The notes beneath the pieces were generated by a model. That model did not search any database. It was given only the letters and a program-made list of their open reading frames with translations, and was not told the origin of the DNA. A stretch of DNA of 64,000 nucleotides, from the NCBI RefSeq assembly GCF_007290395.2, contig NZ_CP041656.2, positions 806,001-870,000 of the forward strand, written 5' to 3'. Of this stretch, positions 47,658-56,148 are shown piece by piece (within the stretch, counting starts at the first letter, position 1; every line of letters begins with the position of its first letter). The DNA comes from Bradyrhizobium cosmicum (GTDB taxonomy: Bacteria > Pseudomonadota > Alphaproteobacteria > Rhizobiales > Xanthobacteraceae). A program made the translations under genes and the position numbers.

Positions 47658-47995
47658 GTCGGCTCCAATAGATCGCTAGATCCATCATCAAATGACGGAA
47701 ATCATTCCATGCTGAGGTGGGGTGGCGGCTTCTGTTTTTCAGCTGTGCACGCGGTCACAAGGGATAAAATGCCCGTGACCGTACGACTACGGGTGGGATG
47801 AACACCGCGCAAATGCGCCGTCCTGCTACGGCCGGTGCGTGCCCTCGCGGCATCGTAACGGAGTGTTGAGACCGGCAGCCAGGACCAGATGCGGCACATT
47901 CCCGCCTGTGTGAAGTTATTGAATTGCTCATTGCTCGAGCCGTTCGACAACTGAATGGCCGGCGCAATCGAGGGACCGCCTCGAAAGGACTAGCC

Positions 47996-48265
47996 ATGAC
48001 GAGAACGAAACGTTCTATTGCCGCCCTCATCGCCGTCGGATTTGCGGCGTCCCCATTCGCCGCAAGCGCGCAGACATCGGGAACGGGCGCACAAAACAGC
48101 ACGCACAGCACCCCCGGAGCGCCGGTGCAGCAAGGCACGATTGGAAGTTCCGGGCAGACCGTCGGGACGGTGACGGCGCCGTCGGTCGGAACATCTACTC
48201 AGCCGTCGGTCGGCGTCACCAACTCCGTCCCAACCTGGAATAGCACCAATCCACCGGCGAGGTAG
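47996..48265 (+). CDS. Small secreted protein, SGQTVGTVTAPS family (copy 2)
   Basis: 89 residues from the ATG at 47996. A signal peptide ends at FAASAQTS. A Ser/Thr/Gly/Gln-rich middle leads to SSGQTVGTVTAPSVGTSTQP and SVGVTNSVPTWNSTNPP. About 30 of these C-terminal residues match the protein at 46337. No known domain. The two are 1.4 kb apart and on the same strand, so they look like a diverged duplication. Confidence 0.75.
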   Translation: MTRTKRSIAALIAVGFAASPFAASAQTSGTGAQNSTHSTPGAPVQQGTIGSSGQTVGTVTAPSVGTSTQPSVGVTNSVPTWNSTNPPAR

Positions 48266-48282
48266 CTGCCGCGACTACTCGC

Positions 48283-49902
48283 TCACGCCGCCGGCGCGCG
48301 TTCCTTGCGTCCCGGCACCGCGGCCAGCAGCTCGCGCGTATAGGCGTGCTCCGGCGCGGCGAACAGCTGCGCGGTCGGCTTCAGCTCGACGATCACGCCG
48401 CGCTGCATCACCGCGATGCGGTCGCAGATTTGAGCGGCGACGCGCAGATCATGGGTGATGAACAGCATCGACAGGCCAAGGCGCGCCTTGAGATCCTCGA
48501 GCAGCCTCAGGACCTGTGCCTGGACGGAGACGTCGAGCGCGGAGACGGCTTCGTCGGCGACGATGATCTCGGGCTCGAGCGCGAGAGCGCGCGCGATGCC
48601 GATGCGCTGGCGCTGGCCGCCGGAGAATTCGTGCGGGTAGCGGTCGAGCGCGCCGGCGTCCAGGCCGACCATCTTCAGGAGATCGCGGGCGCGGTCGAAG
48701 GCGACCTTCGGGTCGGTGCCGGCTGCGATCGGGCCGTCGGCGATGATGTGACCGACCTTGCGCCGCGGGTTGAGCGAGGCGAACGGGTCCTGGAAGATCA
48801 TCTGGATACGATGACGTTCGGCGCGCAGCGCCTTGCCAGAGAGCGAGGTGAGTTCGGTGTCGCCGATCCACACCGTGCCGCGGTCGGCCTCGATCAACCG
48901 CATGACGAGGCGCGCCACCGACGATTTGCCGGAGCCGGATTCGCCAACGAGGCCGAGCGTCTCGCCCTTGAGGATGTTGAAATTGACCTCGCGCGCGGCG
49001 TCGACGCGGCGTTCCTTTCGAAACCAGCCGCCTGAAGTGACGTAGGTCTTGTCCAGCCCGATGACCTCGACGGCCCTGGCCTGGTCGTCGAGCGGCTGGC
49101 GTGCCGGCGGGTCTATCGACGGCACTGCGGCGAGGAGCGCCTTGGTGTAGTCGTGCTGCGGGTTGTTGAAGACGGTCGCGGCGGGGCCTTCCTCCACGAC
49201 CTTGCCATGGCGAAGCACCACGACCTGGTCGGCGATGTCGGCGACGACGCCGAAATCATGGGTGATGAACATCACCGCCATGTTGCGGTTGCGCTGCAGG
49301 TTGCGGATCAGCTTGAGGATCTGCGCCTGCGTGGTGACATCGAGCGCGGTGGTCGGCTCGTCCGCGACAAGCACGGCCGGTTCGAGTGCGAGCGCCATCG
49401 CGATCATGGCGCGCTGGCGCTGGCCACCGGACAGCTGGTGCGGATAGGCGCGAACGATTCGTTCAGGGTCGGGCAGACCGACCTCGCGCGCGAGCGACAA
49501 TGCCTTGGCGCGCCGCTCTCTCGGCGTCAGCAGGCCGTGGGCCTCGAACATTTCCGCCATCTGGTCGCCGATCCGCATCAACGGATTGAGCGCGGTCATC
49601 GGCTCCTGGAAGATCATCGCGAGCCTGCGGCCACGCAGATCGCGCCAGCCGTCCTCGTCGAGCTTGAGCAGGTCGCGGCCCTCGAACATGATCTCGCCGG
49701 AAGTAGTGGAGACCGTGTCGGGCAACAGGCCCAACAGCGCATGCGCGCACATCGATTTGCCGGAGCCGGACTCGCCGACGACGCAGACGATCTTGCCGGC
49801 GTTCAGGTCGAGCGAGATACCATCCACCGCGAAGGGACGCTCGGCCCCCTGGGGCAGTGCGATCTGCAGGTTCTTGATGGAAACGGTGGCTGGCGCGGCC
49901 AT
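48283..49902 (-). CDS. Peptide/nickel-class ABC transporter, fused ATP-binding protein
   Basis: A 539-residue protein with two ABC ATPase domains in tandem (YejF/GsiA-like). Each has Walker A (GESGSGKS), an LSGGQRQR or FSGGQRQR signature, and Walker B with [12 protein letters not shown] or [12 protein letters not shown]. Other members of the class use separate DppD/DppF proteins. The start at 49902 is the ATG directly after the permease stop. Last gene of the operon. Confidence 0.93.
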   Translation of the reverse strand: MAAPATVSIKNLQIALPQGAERPFAVDGISLDLNAGKIVCVVGESGSGKSMCAHALLGLLPDTVSTTSGEIMFEGRDLLKLDEDGWRDLRGRRLAMIFQEPMTALNPLMRIGDQMAEMFEAHGLLTPRERRAKALSLAREVGLPDPERIVRAYPHQLSGGQRQRAMIAMALALEPAVLVADEPTTALDVTTQAQILKLIRNLQRNRNMAVMFITHDFGVVADIADQVVVLRHGKVVEEGPAATVFNNPQHDYTKALLAAVPSIDPPARQPLDDQARAVEVIGLDKTYVTSGGWFRKERRVDAAREVNFNILKGETLGLVGESGSGKSSVARLVMRLIEADRGTVWIGDTELTSLSGKALRAERHRIQMIFQDPFASLNPRRKVGHIIADGPIAAGTDPKVAFDRARDLLKMVGLDAGALDRYPHEFSGGQRQRIGIARALALEPEIIVADEAVSALDVSVQAQVLRLLEDLKARLGLSMLFITHDLRVAAQICDRIAVMQRGVIVELKPTAQLFAAPEHAYTRELLAAVPGRKERAPAA

Positions 49903-49904
49903 GG

Positions 49905-50744
49905 TCAACGCCCCTCGCGCGACAGGCGCGGATTGAGCGCATCGTTGAGGCCCTCGCCGATCAGGTTGAGGCCGAGCACCGAGATCAGGATGGCGACGCC
50001 GGGAAACACGGTGATCCACCAGGCCTGGCGGATCACGGTGCGGCCGGCGCCGACCATGTAGCCCCAGGAGATCAGATTGGGATCGCCCAGGCCGAGGAAG
50101 GCCAGCGAGGATTCCAGCAGGATCGCGGTCGCCACCATCAGCGAGGCCAGCACGATCACCGGCGACAGCGCGTTGGGGAGGATCTCGCGCAGGATGATCC
50201 AGGTGTTGCTCTGGCCGGTGACGACGGCGGCCTGGACGTATTCGCGCGTGCGCAGCGACAGCACCTCGCCGCGGACGAGGCGGGCGACCGGCGGCCAGCT
50301 GACCACCGCGATCGAGGCGACGATGGAGTAGATCGACGGCTGCAGGATCGCGACCAGCACGATCGCCAGCGCGAAGCTCGGAATGGTCTGGAAGAACTCG
50401 GTGAAGCGCATCAGGGCGTCGTCGACCTTGCCGCCGAAATAGCCGGCCATGGCGCCGATCGGCACGCCGACCACCAGCGCCACCAGTGTCGAGACCAGGC
50501 CCACGAGCAGCGACACGCGTGCGCCGAAAATCATGCCGGCGAAGACGTCGCGGCCGAGCGCGTCGGTGCCGAGCGGCACGGTCGAGAGCGTGAAAGGCGG
50601 CAGGAACGGCCGCTGCACCATGCGCCAGGGCGAATTCGGGAACAGCATCGGCCCGAACAATGCGACCGAGATCGCGAGCAGGAGGATGATGAGCCCGATG
50701 ACGCCGCTCGGGCTGCGGAGCATCGATTTCCAGAACTGTTTCAT
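49905..50744 (-). CDS. Peptide/nickel-class ABC transporter permease (DppC-like)
   Basis: A 279-residue permease with six transmembrane helices and the EAA-like ATPase contact loop near GQSNTWIILREILPNALSP. The ATG at 50744 overlaps the DppB-like stop (ATGA), which sets the start; the longer open frame is in the wrong gene. It forms the membrane channel with its DppB partner. Confidence 0.93.
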   Translation of the reverse strand: MKQFWKSMLRSPSGVIGLIILLLAISVALFGPMLFPNSPWRMVQRPFLPPFTLSTVPLGTDALGRDVFAGMIFGARVSLLVGLVSTLVALVVGVPIGAMAGYFGGKVDDALMRFTEFFQTIPSFALAIVLVAILQPSIYSIVASIAVVSWPPVARLVRGEVLSLRTREYVQAAVVTGQSNTWIILREILPNALSPVIVLASLMVATAILLESSLAFLGLGDPNLISWGYMVGAGRTVIRQAWWITVFPGVAILISVLGLNLIGEGLNDALNPRLSREGR

Positions 50745-51712
50745 GAGGCGAATTCGATGCGCGGATCGACCAGGCGATAGACGAGGTCGGTGATGAGGTT
50801 GAAGATCAGGACCATGGCCGAGCAGATTACGAAGACGCCGAGCAGCAGATTGTAGTCCCGCTGCAGCAGCGCATCGTACATCAGGCGCCCGATACCGGGC
50901 CAGGCGAACACGGTCTCGGTGATGACGGCGCCGCCGATCAGCGTGCCCGAATGCACGCCGGCGAGCGTCACGACGGGCAGCAGCGCGTTTCGCAGCACAT
51001 GGCGGCGCTGGATCACGGCATCGGTCAGGCCCTTTGCACGCGCGGTCTTGACGAAGTCGAGCCGCTTGACCTCCAGCATCGAGGCGCGCGTCATGCGGGT
51101 GTAGGTCGCCATGAAGAACAGGCCGAGCGTCATTGCCGGCATGATCAGGTGCGCACCGACGTCGAGCGCGTGCGCGAAGCCGGTGAGGTTGGCGCCGACG
51201 GTCTCGTAGCCGAAGCTCGGCAGCCAATCCATCGTGACCGAGAACAGCAGGATGCCCATCAGCGCCACCCAGAAGATCGGCATGGCGTAGAAGATCAGCG
51301 CAAAGACGGTGATGGCGGTATCGAGAAACGTCCCGGCAAAGCGCGCGGCAAACGTTCCGAACAGCACGCCGAGCATCAGCGAGATCGCGAAGGCCGTCAG
51401 CGTCAGCAGCAGCGTCGCCGGCAGCCGCTCGGCGATCAGCTTCACGACCGGCGCCTGCTGACGGAAGGAGAAGCCGAGATCGAGGGTGACGACGCCCTTG
51501 ACGTAAATGAAGAGCTGCTCGGGCAGCGGCTTGTCGAGACCGAACTTTTCCCGGAGTTGCTTGACAAAGACCTGGTCACTGGCGCCGGCCTCGCCAGCCA
51601 TCACGACCGCGGGGTCGCCTGGCGCAAGGCGGATCAGGAAGAAATTGAGGACGACGATCGCGAGCAGGACGATCACGCCCTTCACGACACGCTGAGCGAC
51701 GAAGGAGAGCAT
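50741..51712 (-). CDS. Peptide/nickel-class ABC transporter permease (DppB-like)
   Basis: A 323-residue permease with six helices. The opening helix is VKGVIVLLAIVVLNFFLIRL, followed by the family motif PGDPAVVMAG and an EAA-like loop at KGLTDAVIQRRHVLRNALLP. It is coupled by ATGA to the DppC-like gene. A 206-nt gap with repeats separates it from the binding-protein gene. Confidence 0.93.
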   Translation of the reverse strand: MLSFVAQRVVKGVIVLLAIVVLNFFLIRLAPGDPAVVMAGEAGASDQVFVKQLREKFGLDKPLPEQLFIYVKGVVTLDLGFSFRQQAPVVKLIAERLPATLLLTLTAFAISLMLGVLFGTFAARFAGTFLDTAITVFALIFYAMPIFWVALMGILLFSVTMDWLPSFGYETVGANLTGFAHALDVGAHLIMPAMTLGLFFMATYTRMTRASMLEVKRLDFVKTARAKGLTDAVIQRRHVLRNALLPVVTLAGVHSGTLIGGAVITETVFAWPGIGRLMYDALLQRDYNLLLGVFVICSAMVLIFNLITDLVYRLVDPRIEFAS

Positions 51713-51770
51713 CTAGAGGTTCTTATAAGGTAACGTGACCCTTGGCCACGGGAGCGGTGCGCTCCCTCGC

Positions 51771-51905
51771 CCCGCTTGCGGGGAGAGGGGTGGGGTGAGG
51801 GGGACTTTCCGCGAGGGCGGTGAGAATTGGACTCGTGGAGACTTCCCCTCACCCGAATATGCGCTTTGCGCATATTCGACCTCTCCCCGCAAGCGGGGAG
51901 AGGTG
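51771..51905. repeat. BIME-like pair of inverted CTCTCCCCGC palindromes
   Basis: CCCCGCTTGCGGGGAGAG (51771-51788) and its exact complement at 51882-51899 face each other. Between them is a further palindrome (51855-51865 with 51869-51879, ATATGCGC core). Each outer copy is itself partly palindromic. This occupies the gap between the binding-protein and DppB-like genes. It matches the elements near 0.7, 58.7 and 59.3 kb. Effect: possibly mRNA stabilisation or attenuation. Confidence 0.75.
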
Positions 51906-51918
51906 AAGAACCAGCTCG

Positions 51919-53469
51919 TCACTTGTCGAGCCATGCGTCCTTGAAGCCGTCATTGACGCCGATCCCGGTGGTGATCAGGTTCTTGACCTTGCAGCGGGTG
52001 ATGGTCGGGAATTGCAGCTCGAGCATCCAGGCCACCGGCACGTCCTCGACCAGGATCTTCTGCGCCTTCTCGTAGATCTCCTTGCGCTTGGAGTCCGGCG
52101 TCGCGACGGCGCCATCGGCAAACAGCTTGTCGATCTCGGGGTTGGAGTAACCCTCGACGTTGTTGAACACCTGGCCCTTGGCGATGTTGCTGGAGATGTA
52201 GTTACGGCCGACGCCGAGCGCCGGGTCGCCGTACTGGTAGAGGTAGGTGAAGGCGATGTCGTAGTCCCAGTCGCCGATCTTCTGGTTGCCGCCGGCAACG
52301 TCGGTGGCGATGGTCTCGATGTTCATGCCGACGTCCATGAGGTTCTGCTTCACCGCTTCACCCCAGCGCTGCCAGGTCTCGCCATAGGCGAGCGGCAACA
52401 GTCGGATCTTCTCGCCCTTGTAGCCGGCTTCCTTCAGCAGGGCCTTGGCCTTGGCCGGATCGTACGGATATTTCTTCACGTCGTCGGTGTAGTACTTGAT
52501 GGCCGAGGACGAAGGGCCAGTCGCAACCTTGCCGAGCCCGTTCCAGATCACGTCCTTGGCGAAGTCACGGTCGATCGCATACATGATCGCCTGCCGCACC
52601 CGCTTGTCGGCGAGCGGACCCTGACGGTTGTTCAGCCACAGCCAGGCCAGCGGCGAGAAGAACTCCCAGCCGGCGCCGGTGACGCAGGTGTCCTTCAGCT
52701 TGGACAGCCGCGGCACGTCGAAGTTCTCGACCGAGCCACCGGGCAGCACGTCGACCTTGCCGGTCTCGTAGGCCACCGAGCGCGCGGCTGCGTCGGGGAT
52801 GATCTGCCAGTAGATCTCGTCGATATAGGGCTTGCCCTTCTCGTAATAGTTCGGGTTCTTGACCAGGCGGATGAACGAGCCCTTCTGCCATTCCTTGAAC
52901 ATGAAGGGGCCGGTGCCGACCGGCGCGTTGTTGTAAGGGTTGGTCTTGAAGTCGGTGCCTTCATAGAGATGCTTCGGCACCATCGGCATCGAGCCCACCT
53001 CGAAGATGCCGAGGAACGGGCCGAACGGCTGCTTCAGCGTGAACACCACCGTGTAGTCGTCCGGCGCCTCGACCTTGTCGACCTGCGCGAGGTTGGTGCG
53101 GGCGCGGGCGTGGGTCTGCTTCAGCATCTCGATCGAGAACAGCACGTCCGCGGCGGTGAAGGGCTTGCCGTCATGCCAGGTAACGCCCTTCCTGAGCTTG
53201 AAAGTATAGGTCTTGGCGTCCTCGCTGACGCTCCAGCTCTCGGCGAGCTCCGGCTGCGGCTCGAGCTTGGGGCTGTAGCGAAGCAGGCCCTCGAAGATGT
53301 TGCCTGACACCATCTGGGTCGGACCGTTCTGGATCATCGCAAGCATCAGGCCGGGCGGCTCGGGCTGGATCACCGCGTTGATCACACCCCCTGTTTTCGG
53401 CTCTTGCGCCAGTGCCGAGGCCGTGAGGCCGCAAGCCAGAAGGACACCAAGCAACACTCGTTTTGACAT
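51919..53469 (-). CDS. Peptide/nickel-class ABC transporter substrate-binding protein
   Basis: A 516-residue periplasmic solute-binding protein (SBP_bac_5). A signal peptide ends near ASALAQEPK. The motifs GGVINAVIQPEPPGLMLAMI, ESWSVSEDAKTYTFKLRKGVTWHDG and KRVRQAIMYAIDRDF are typical. It delivers its ligand to the downstream permeases and ATPase. First gene of the operon. The ligand, oligopeptide or other, cannot be told from the sequence. Confidence 0.92.
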   Translation of the reverse strand: MSKRVLLGVLLACGLTASALAQEPKTGGVINAVIQPEPPGLMLAMIQNGPTQMVSGNIFEGLLRYSPKLEPQPELAESWSVSEDAKTYTFKLRKGVTWHDGKPFTAADVLFSIEMLKQTHARARTNLAQVDKVEAPDDYTVVFTLKQPFGPFLGIFEVGSMPMVPKHLYEGTDFKTNPYNNAPVGTGPFMFKEWQKGSFIRLVKNPNYYEKGKPYIDEIYWQIIPDAAARSVAYETGKVDVLPGGSVENFDVPRLSKLKDTCVTGAGWEFFSPLAWLWLNNRQGPLADKRVRQAIMYAIDRDFAKDVIWNGLGKVATGPSSSAIKYYTDDVKKYPYDPAKAKALLKEAGYKGEKIRLLPLAYGETWQRWGEAVKQNLMDVGMNIETIATDVAGGNQKIGDWDYDIAFTYLYQYGDPALGVGRNYISSNIAKGQVFNNVEGYSNPEIDKLFADGAVATPDSKRKEIYEKAQKILVEDVPVAWMLELQFPTITRCKVKNLITTGIGVNDGFKDAWLDK

Positions 53470-53684
53470 GTCGTATCTTTCTCAAGCGAGACCAGCCGCA
53501 AACGCTTCGCACGTCATGGCGCGCAAAGCTACGGCAGGCCCATCCCAGTCCCCATCCGATATCGAGGCTCACACAGTCTCATTCGGCGCCGCAAGATGAA
53601 AGTCTCGACAGCGTTCGCACAAAAAATGTACAGCGCGTCCTGTTTTCACTTGATTCATGATCTTGCCGCGGAGACAAGTCGGCC

Positions 53685-54314
53685 ATGGACAATGCCACAC
53701 GCTCCGAACGGTCCCGCAACGCCGCGCTCGAGGCGGCGATCGCGATCATCGCGCGTGACGGGCCCGGCCGGTTGACGCTCGATGCGATCGCGCGCGAGAG
53801 CGGCCTGAGCAAGGGCGGCGTGATGCATCAGTTCCGCACCAAGGAGGCGGTGCTCAAGGCGTTGCTCGATCGGCAGATGGCGCATTTCGAGGAGTTTTCG
53901 AACGATTATCACGCCAAAGTGGGCGCGACGTCTGTGAACCCCGAACTTGCCACCCAGCTTGCGACCGTGCGGGAAGCCGCCAGTGCGCCGAATTCGGCGG
54001 CGCTGGCGCTGGTTGCGGCCATGGTCGAAAATCCGGAATTGATGTCGCTGCCGCGCGAGCGCGAGATGAAGCGTGTTGCGGCGATCAAGGCCGAGGCGGC
54101 CGATCCGGATCTGGCGCTGTTGCGCTGGGCGGCGGCGAGGGGCCTGCTGCTGAGCGGCCTGTTCGGCATGTCTCCACTCAGCAAGGCGGAGCATGATCGG
54201 CTGTTTGCGCGGCTGCTCGACGACAAGCAGTGGACCGGCCTCGAACAGCCGGCAGCCCCCCGCCCGGCGAGATCCGGCGCAGCGAAGGCAGCGACCCCGC
54301 GCAAGCGCAGCTGA
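53685..54314 (+). CDS. TetR-family transcriptional regulator
   Basis: A 209-residue regulator. The N-terminal helix-turn-helix is about residues 8-55 (AALEAAIAIIARDGPGRLTL, DAIARESGLSKGGVMHQF, RTKEAVLKALL). The C-terminal domain is a helical effector pocket, with a basic AKAATPRKR tail. It is divergent from the binding-protein gene (gap of 215 nt), so control of the ABC transporter is likely. The effector is unknown. Confidence 0.88.
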   Translation: MDNATRSERSRNAALEAAIAIIARDGPGRLTLDAIARESGLSKGGVMHQFRTKEAVLKALLDRQMAHFEEFSNDYHAKVGATSVNPELATQLATVREAASAPNSAALALVAAMVENPELMSLPREREMKRVAAIKAEAADPDLALLRWAAARGLLLSGLFGMSPLSKAEHDRLFARLLDDKQWTGLEQPAAPRPARSGAAKAATPRKRS

Positions 54315-54586
54315 TTCATCGTTACGAAGTCCTGCCTGCGACTGCCCAAATCCGCGCCTGCGGCCAAATGTGCCACGCGGAGTTTACAAACCGTCCAGTC
54401 GGTTTTATAAATGGAAACACTGAGACGGCCCGAGGCTTCTGACATGGCCCCGGACGATGCCATGGGCCGGCGTTGGTGAGCGCCGCAGCCGCGTCTGGTC
54501 CCTGAAGGCGGTTGCGGTCGCCATCGCCTGTCCCGAGCGCCGCAACTGAACTGACGCCGCGACCCAACCAACGAAAGGTGCTGCCG

Positions 54587-55156
54587 ATGAACTTTCTCCT
54601 TCGCTTTCTGCTGCGCGTCGCGATCACGATCGTGATGATGGTTCTGGGAGGGCGAGCCGGCGTGGGCGCGCAGGCCGATCCCAGCGGCACCTGGCTCGTC
54701 GAGGACGGCCGCGCCCGCGTCCGGCTCGAGCGCTGCGGGCCGTCGCGCGACCGCATCTGCGGCTTCATCGTCTGGATGAAGGAGCCGGCCGACAAGCACG
54801 GCCAGCCCTATCGCGACAAGGAGAATCCAGATCCCGACAAGCGGGCCCGTACGCTGCGCGGCCATCAACTCATCATGGGCCTGCAGGCGACGCCCGACGG
54901 GCACTTTGCCGGCGAGATCTACAACGCCGAGGACGGCAAATTGTATTCGGTCTCGCTGTGGCGCGACTCCGCCGACCGCCTCAAGCTCAAGGGCTGCCTG
55001 ATCAAGCTGCTGTGCCAGACCCAGACCTGGCAGCAGACCCTCGACGTCCAGCCCGGCCAGCTCGTCGGCCTGACCGGCGATCTCAACGGCCCGCGCGCGG
55101 ACAGGGAATGGGCCGCCGTGCTGGCCCCGAAGCCGATGCAGGCGAAAGCGAAGTAG
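54587..55156 (+). CDS. DUF2147 family secreted protein
   Basis: 189 residues from the ATG at 54587, with an AAAGG upstream. A signal peptide ends near GVGAQADP. The DUF2147 domain follows: GTWLVEDGRARVRLERCG near its start, ICGFIVWMKEP, and the closing LKLKGCLIKLLCQTQTWQ. Members are periplasmic beta-barrel-like proteins of unknown function. It is preceded by about 270 nt without a gene and converges on the 103-residue gene. Confidence 0.85.
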   Translation: MNFLLRFLLRVAITIVMMVLGGRAGVGAQADPSGTWLVEDGRARVRLERCGPSRDRICGFIVWMKEPADKHGQPYRDKENPDPDKRARTLRGHQLIMGLQATPDGHFAGEIYNAEDGKLYSVSLWRDSADRLKLKGCLIKLLCQTQTWQQTLDVQPGQLVGLTGDLNGPRADREWAAVLAPKPMQAKAK

Positions 55157-55165
55157 GGCGGGGCT

Positions 55166-55477
55166 TCAGGACGTCCGCAGCGCTCGCTGCAATTCGGCAA
55201 GCGCCTCGACCAGTTGCTCACGGTGCGCGATGTCGTCCTTGGGGAGGGCGGCGACGCTGCCCGCGAGTTCGCGCAGGATGCCGGCGAGCAGGCCGAAATT
55301 GAGGTGCAGATGCACCGATTTGCGTTCGTCTGTCGCGCCCGGGTGCTGCAGCACCAGCGCAACGCCGCTGCCGTCGAGACGCGCCTCGAACCGGGATGAA
55401 TGCTCGAACGTGCCGACATAGAACTTGTCGGGATATTCGAGCGCGATCTCTGCCTTGTCGGGAACCGGCTTGGACAT
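55166..55477 (-). CDS. Conserved hypothetical protein, FNR-box-associated
   Basis: A 103-residue soluble protein: MSKPVPDKAEIALEYPDKFY, then VGTFEHSSRFEARLDGSGVALVLQ and a His/Leu-rich LHLNFGLLAGILRELA helix, ending in an acidic/Arg helix. No signal peptide, domain or catalytic motif was recognised. Its start is 83 nt from the FNR/FixK-type box it shares with the Irr-like gene, so it may be low-oxygen controlled. Confidence 0.6.
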   Translation of the reverse strand: MSKPVPDKAEIALEYPDKFYVGTFEHSSRFEARLDGSGVALVLQHPGATDERKSVHLHLNFGLLAGILRELAGSVAALPKDDIAHREQLVEALAELQRALRTS

Positions 55478-55559
55478 GTCAGCCTCATCAATATCAAGTC
55501 ATTCTGGCCGGGAACGAGCCGGGCCGCCTTGCGATAGGTCAGAGGCGGACGCTGCGAAT

Positions 55560-55573
55560 TTGATCCGGATCAA
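55560..55573. promoter_or_regulatory. Perfect FixK/FNR-type box between two divergent genes
   Basis: TTGATCCGGATCAA is an exact TTGAT-N4-ATCAA site and a full palindrome. It lies 83 nt from the 103-residue gene start and 81 nt from the Irr-like start, so a dimer there could serve either or both transcripts. Compare the box at 40874. Confidence 0.7.
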
Positions 55574-55653
55574 AGCCTGGCCGCCGCTGCTGCGATCTGA
55601 TGACGAAACGCGTCAAGCTTCGCGTTCCCCGGTCAAGTGCGAGTGCATCGGCG

Positions 55654-56130
55654 ATGGATGTCCTTTCCAGCCTCCCCGAAACGGATTCAGATTCAGACGA
55701 CCTCGCCATCCCTCCCGCGGACGAGGCCGCGGCGCGCTGCGCGCAACTGCTTCGCGATGCCGGCCTCCGGCCGACGCGTCATCGTCTGGCGCTCGCCCGG
55801 ATGCTGCTGCTCGGCGCTCACCGTCACGTCACCGCGGAGGGCCTCTATGACGAGGCGACGGCCGCCAATCTGCGACTGTCGCTCGCGACCGTCTACAACA
55901 CGCTGAACCAGTTCACCGATGCCGGTCTGCTGCGCCGGATCGCCGCTGACGGGATCAAGTCGTTCTTCGACACCAATACATCGGTGCATCCGCACTTCTA
56001 TCTGGAGGGTGAGGATATCCTGGTCGACGTCGCCGGCGGGCTTGCCTTCACCGTGCCGGCCCCGCTTCCCGGACACGAGATCACACGGCTCGACGTCATC
56101 GTCCATCTGCGGCGGAAGCGCCTGATGTAG
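55654..56130 (+). CDS. Fur-superfamily regulator, Irr-like, without the heme regulatory motif
   Basis: 158 residues from the ATG at 55654; the longer frame to 55600 lies beyond the likely promoter. The winged helix covers residues about 25-95 (LLRDAGLRPTRHRLALARML, SLATVYNTLNQFTDAGLLRR). The C-terminal domain has H112 and H114 (SVHPHFYLEG). Irr of B. japonicum has a GCP-type heme regulatory motif near residue 29 and a His cluster; neither is seen here, where position 29 is in AARCAQLL. It may be a paralogue responding to a different signal. The name is by family, not proven function. Confidence 0.75.
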   Translation: MDVLSSLPETDSDSDDLAIPPADEAAARCAQLLRDAGLRPTRHRLALARMLLLGAHRHVTAEGLYDEATAANLRLSLATVYNTLNQFTDAGLLRRIAADGIKSFFDTNTSVHPHFYLEGEDILVDVAGGLAFTVPAPLPGHEITRLDVIVHLRRKRLM

Positions 56131-56148
56131 CCGGGGCCTGACGGCCGT

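Noticed and set aside
47213-47668. A 151-codon minus-strand frame across the small gene pair
   Set aside because: Low-complexity Arg-rich product with no ribosome site. The two shorter frames it covers have a GGAG site and a GTGA overlap.
51771-51905. Possible CRISPR repeats
   Set aside because: Only paired, inverted and partly palindromic copies are seen. There is no regular direct-repeat and spacer pattern here or elsewhere in the window, and no cas genes.
55600-55653. N-terminal extension of the Irr-like protein
   Set aside because: It adds a basic stretch but leaves only 27 nt to the FNR box. The ATG at 55654 gives a family-like N-terminus, so the shorter form was kept.
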